Assembly (NCBI GenBank): GCA_946611445.1
Contig: CAMODP010000121.1
Location: 1-5,607 of the forward strand
Direction of reading: 5' to 3'
DNA length: 5,607 nt
From: an uncultured Eubacterium sp.
Lineage (GTDB): Bacteria > Bacillota > Clostridia > Lachnospirales > Lachnospiraceae
How positions within the stretch are numbered: position 1 is the stretch's first letter; each line of letters starts with the position of its first letter. The notes under the pieces were generated by a model. That model saw only the letters and a list, made by a program, of their open reading frames with translations. It was not told where the DNA came from and ran no database searches. Below are positions 5,165 to 5,607 of this stretch, in pieces. The position numbers and the translations under genes were made by a program.

Positions 5165-5607
5165 TCATTTCCCTCTGGTTGTTACATACTGCATGACGAT
5201 GCCGGCCGCAGCCAGCAGCGCCAGAATGAGGAGCTGCAGTTCCTCATCTCCCTGCAGTACCGGCACAAAGGAAGGCAGGGCACGTGACACGGACAGACCT
5301 CCCGACAGGGAGCTGATCAGAATCACTGCCGGTCTGGCAAACTTCATGCCGATATAGCCCACGATCAGGAAGGCTGCGACACGGGCGGCAAAGCCGAAAA
5401 TCTGCCATGCATCCCCTGCCGGAAACCGCACATATGCCATGGCCGAAAAAGCCATCAGGCCGCAGAACAGAAAAACGCCTGCCAGATATACCTTGTGTGC
5501 CAGGAATCCGCACAGAATGCCTGCCGCGATGGCGATCACAACGGGCATATACTCCCTTCCTGTCAGGTCCGTAATCAGCATGGAGGACAGGAGATACCCA
5601 ACAATCG
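5165..5607 (-). CDS. Small multi-pass membrane protein, possibly DUF4203/TMEM198-like (runs off right edge)
   Basis: The frame is open to the window edge, ending at the TGA at 5165. Counting from the Met at 5581, hydrophobic segments lie near residues 12-27, 31-50, 60-79, 83-101 and 114-134, with a short basic tail (TTRGK). The glycine-rich helices and the stretch FARPAVILISSLSGG (81-95) recall DUF4203/TMEM198-type proteins, but this is recognition by style and is weak. The start is unclear. The Met at 5581 has no ribosome site, and the nine codons above it are open and hydrophobic (IVGYLLSS). An internal ATG at 5548 has a good site, AGGAAGGGAG (5552-5561). So the gene either begins outside the window or is a 127-residue protein from 5548. 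It sits 37 bases upstream of alr, on the same strand. No enzymatic role is visible. Confidence 0.75.
   Translation of the reverse strand, partial: IVGYLLSSMLITDLTGREYMPVVIAIAAGILCGFLAHKVYLAGVFLFCGLMAFSAMAYVRFPAGDAWQIFGFAARVAAFLIVGYIGMKFARPAVILISSLSGGLSVSRALPSFVPVLQGDEELQLLILALLAAAGIVMQYVTTRGK

Overview
The window looks like chromosomal housekeeping DNA from a fairly GC-rich Clostridia member, most likely of the Lachnospiraceae type. This rests on Gram-positive style ribosome sites (AAAGGAG, GAGGGG), a lipoprotein signal with an Ala/Ser/Glu-rich linker, and the protein styles of PurB, Alr and the amino acid ABC transporter. The placement is an inference from recognition, not from a search. All supported genes lie on the minus strand, so transcription runs from right to left.

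Right edge to left: (1) 5165-5607 is the C-terminal part of a small multi-pass membrane protein, resembling DUF4203/TMEM198-type proteins and running off the window. (2) 3964-5127 is alr, alanine racemase, 37 bases downstream and probably cotranscribed. (3) 3907-3961 is a perfect palindrome with 26-base arms, starting 2 bases after the alr stop. (4) 2548-3744, 1807-2463 and 975-1757 form a complete polar amino acid ABC importer operon (binding lipoprotein, permease, ATPase). It is driven by a strong sigma-A-type promoter (TTGACA, 17 bases, TACTAT) at 3856-3884, has a structured leader, and ends at an intrinsic terminator at 947-983. (5) A second promoter (TTGCTT, 17 bases, TATAAT) at 914-942 drives purB, whose N-terminal 267 residues occupy 1-801. 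Its leader of about 105 bases has two hairpins.

Functionally the window joins D-alanine supply for the cell wall (alr), amino acid uptake (ABC operon) and purine synthesis (purB). These are three adjacent transcription units rather than one pathway. I see no mobile element genes, RNA genes, CRISPR arrays or defence genes.

The most interesting features are in and around the binding protein. A spacer of about 130 residues made almost only of Ala, Ser and Glu, partly coded by 33-base tandem repeats, separates the lipid anchor from the ligand-binding domain. That domain also lacks the arginine that normally holds the ligand carboxylate. The long palindrome after alr and the hairpins at the predicted 5' ends of both promoters' transcripts are also worth checking. 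No gap between genes exceeds 300 bases; the largest (3745-3963) holds the palindrome, promoter and leader described here.
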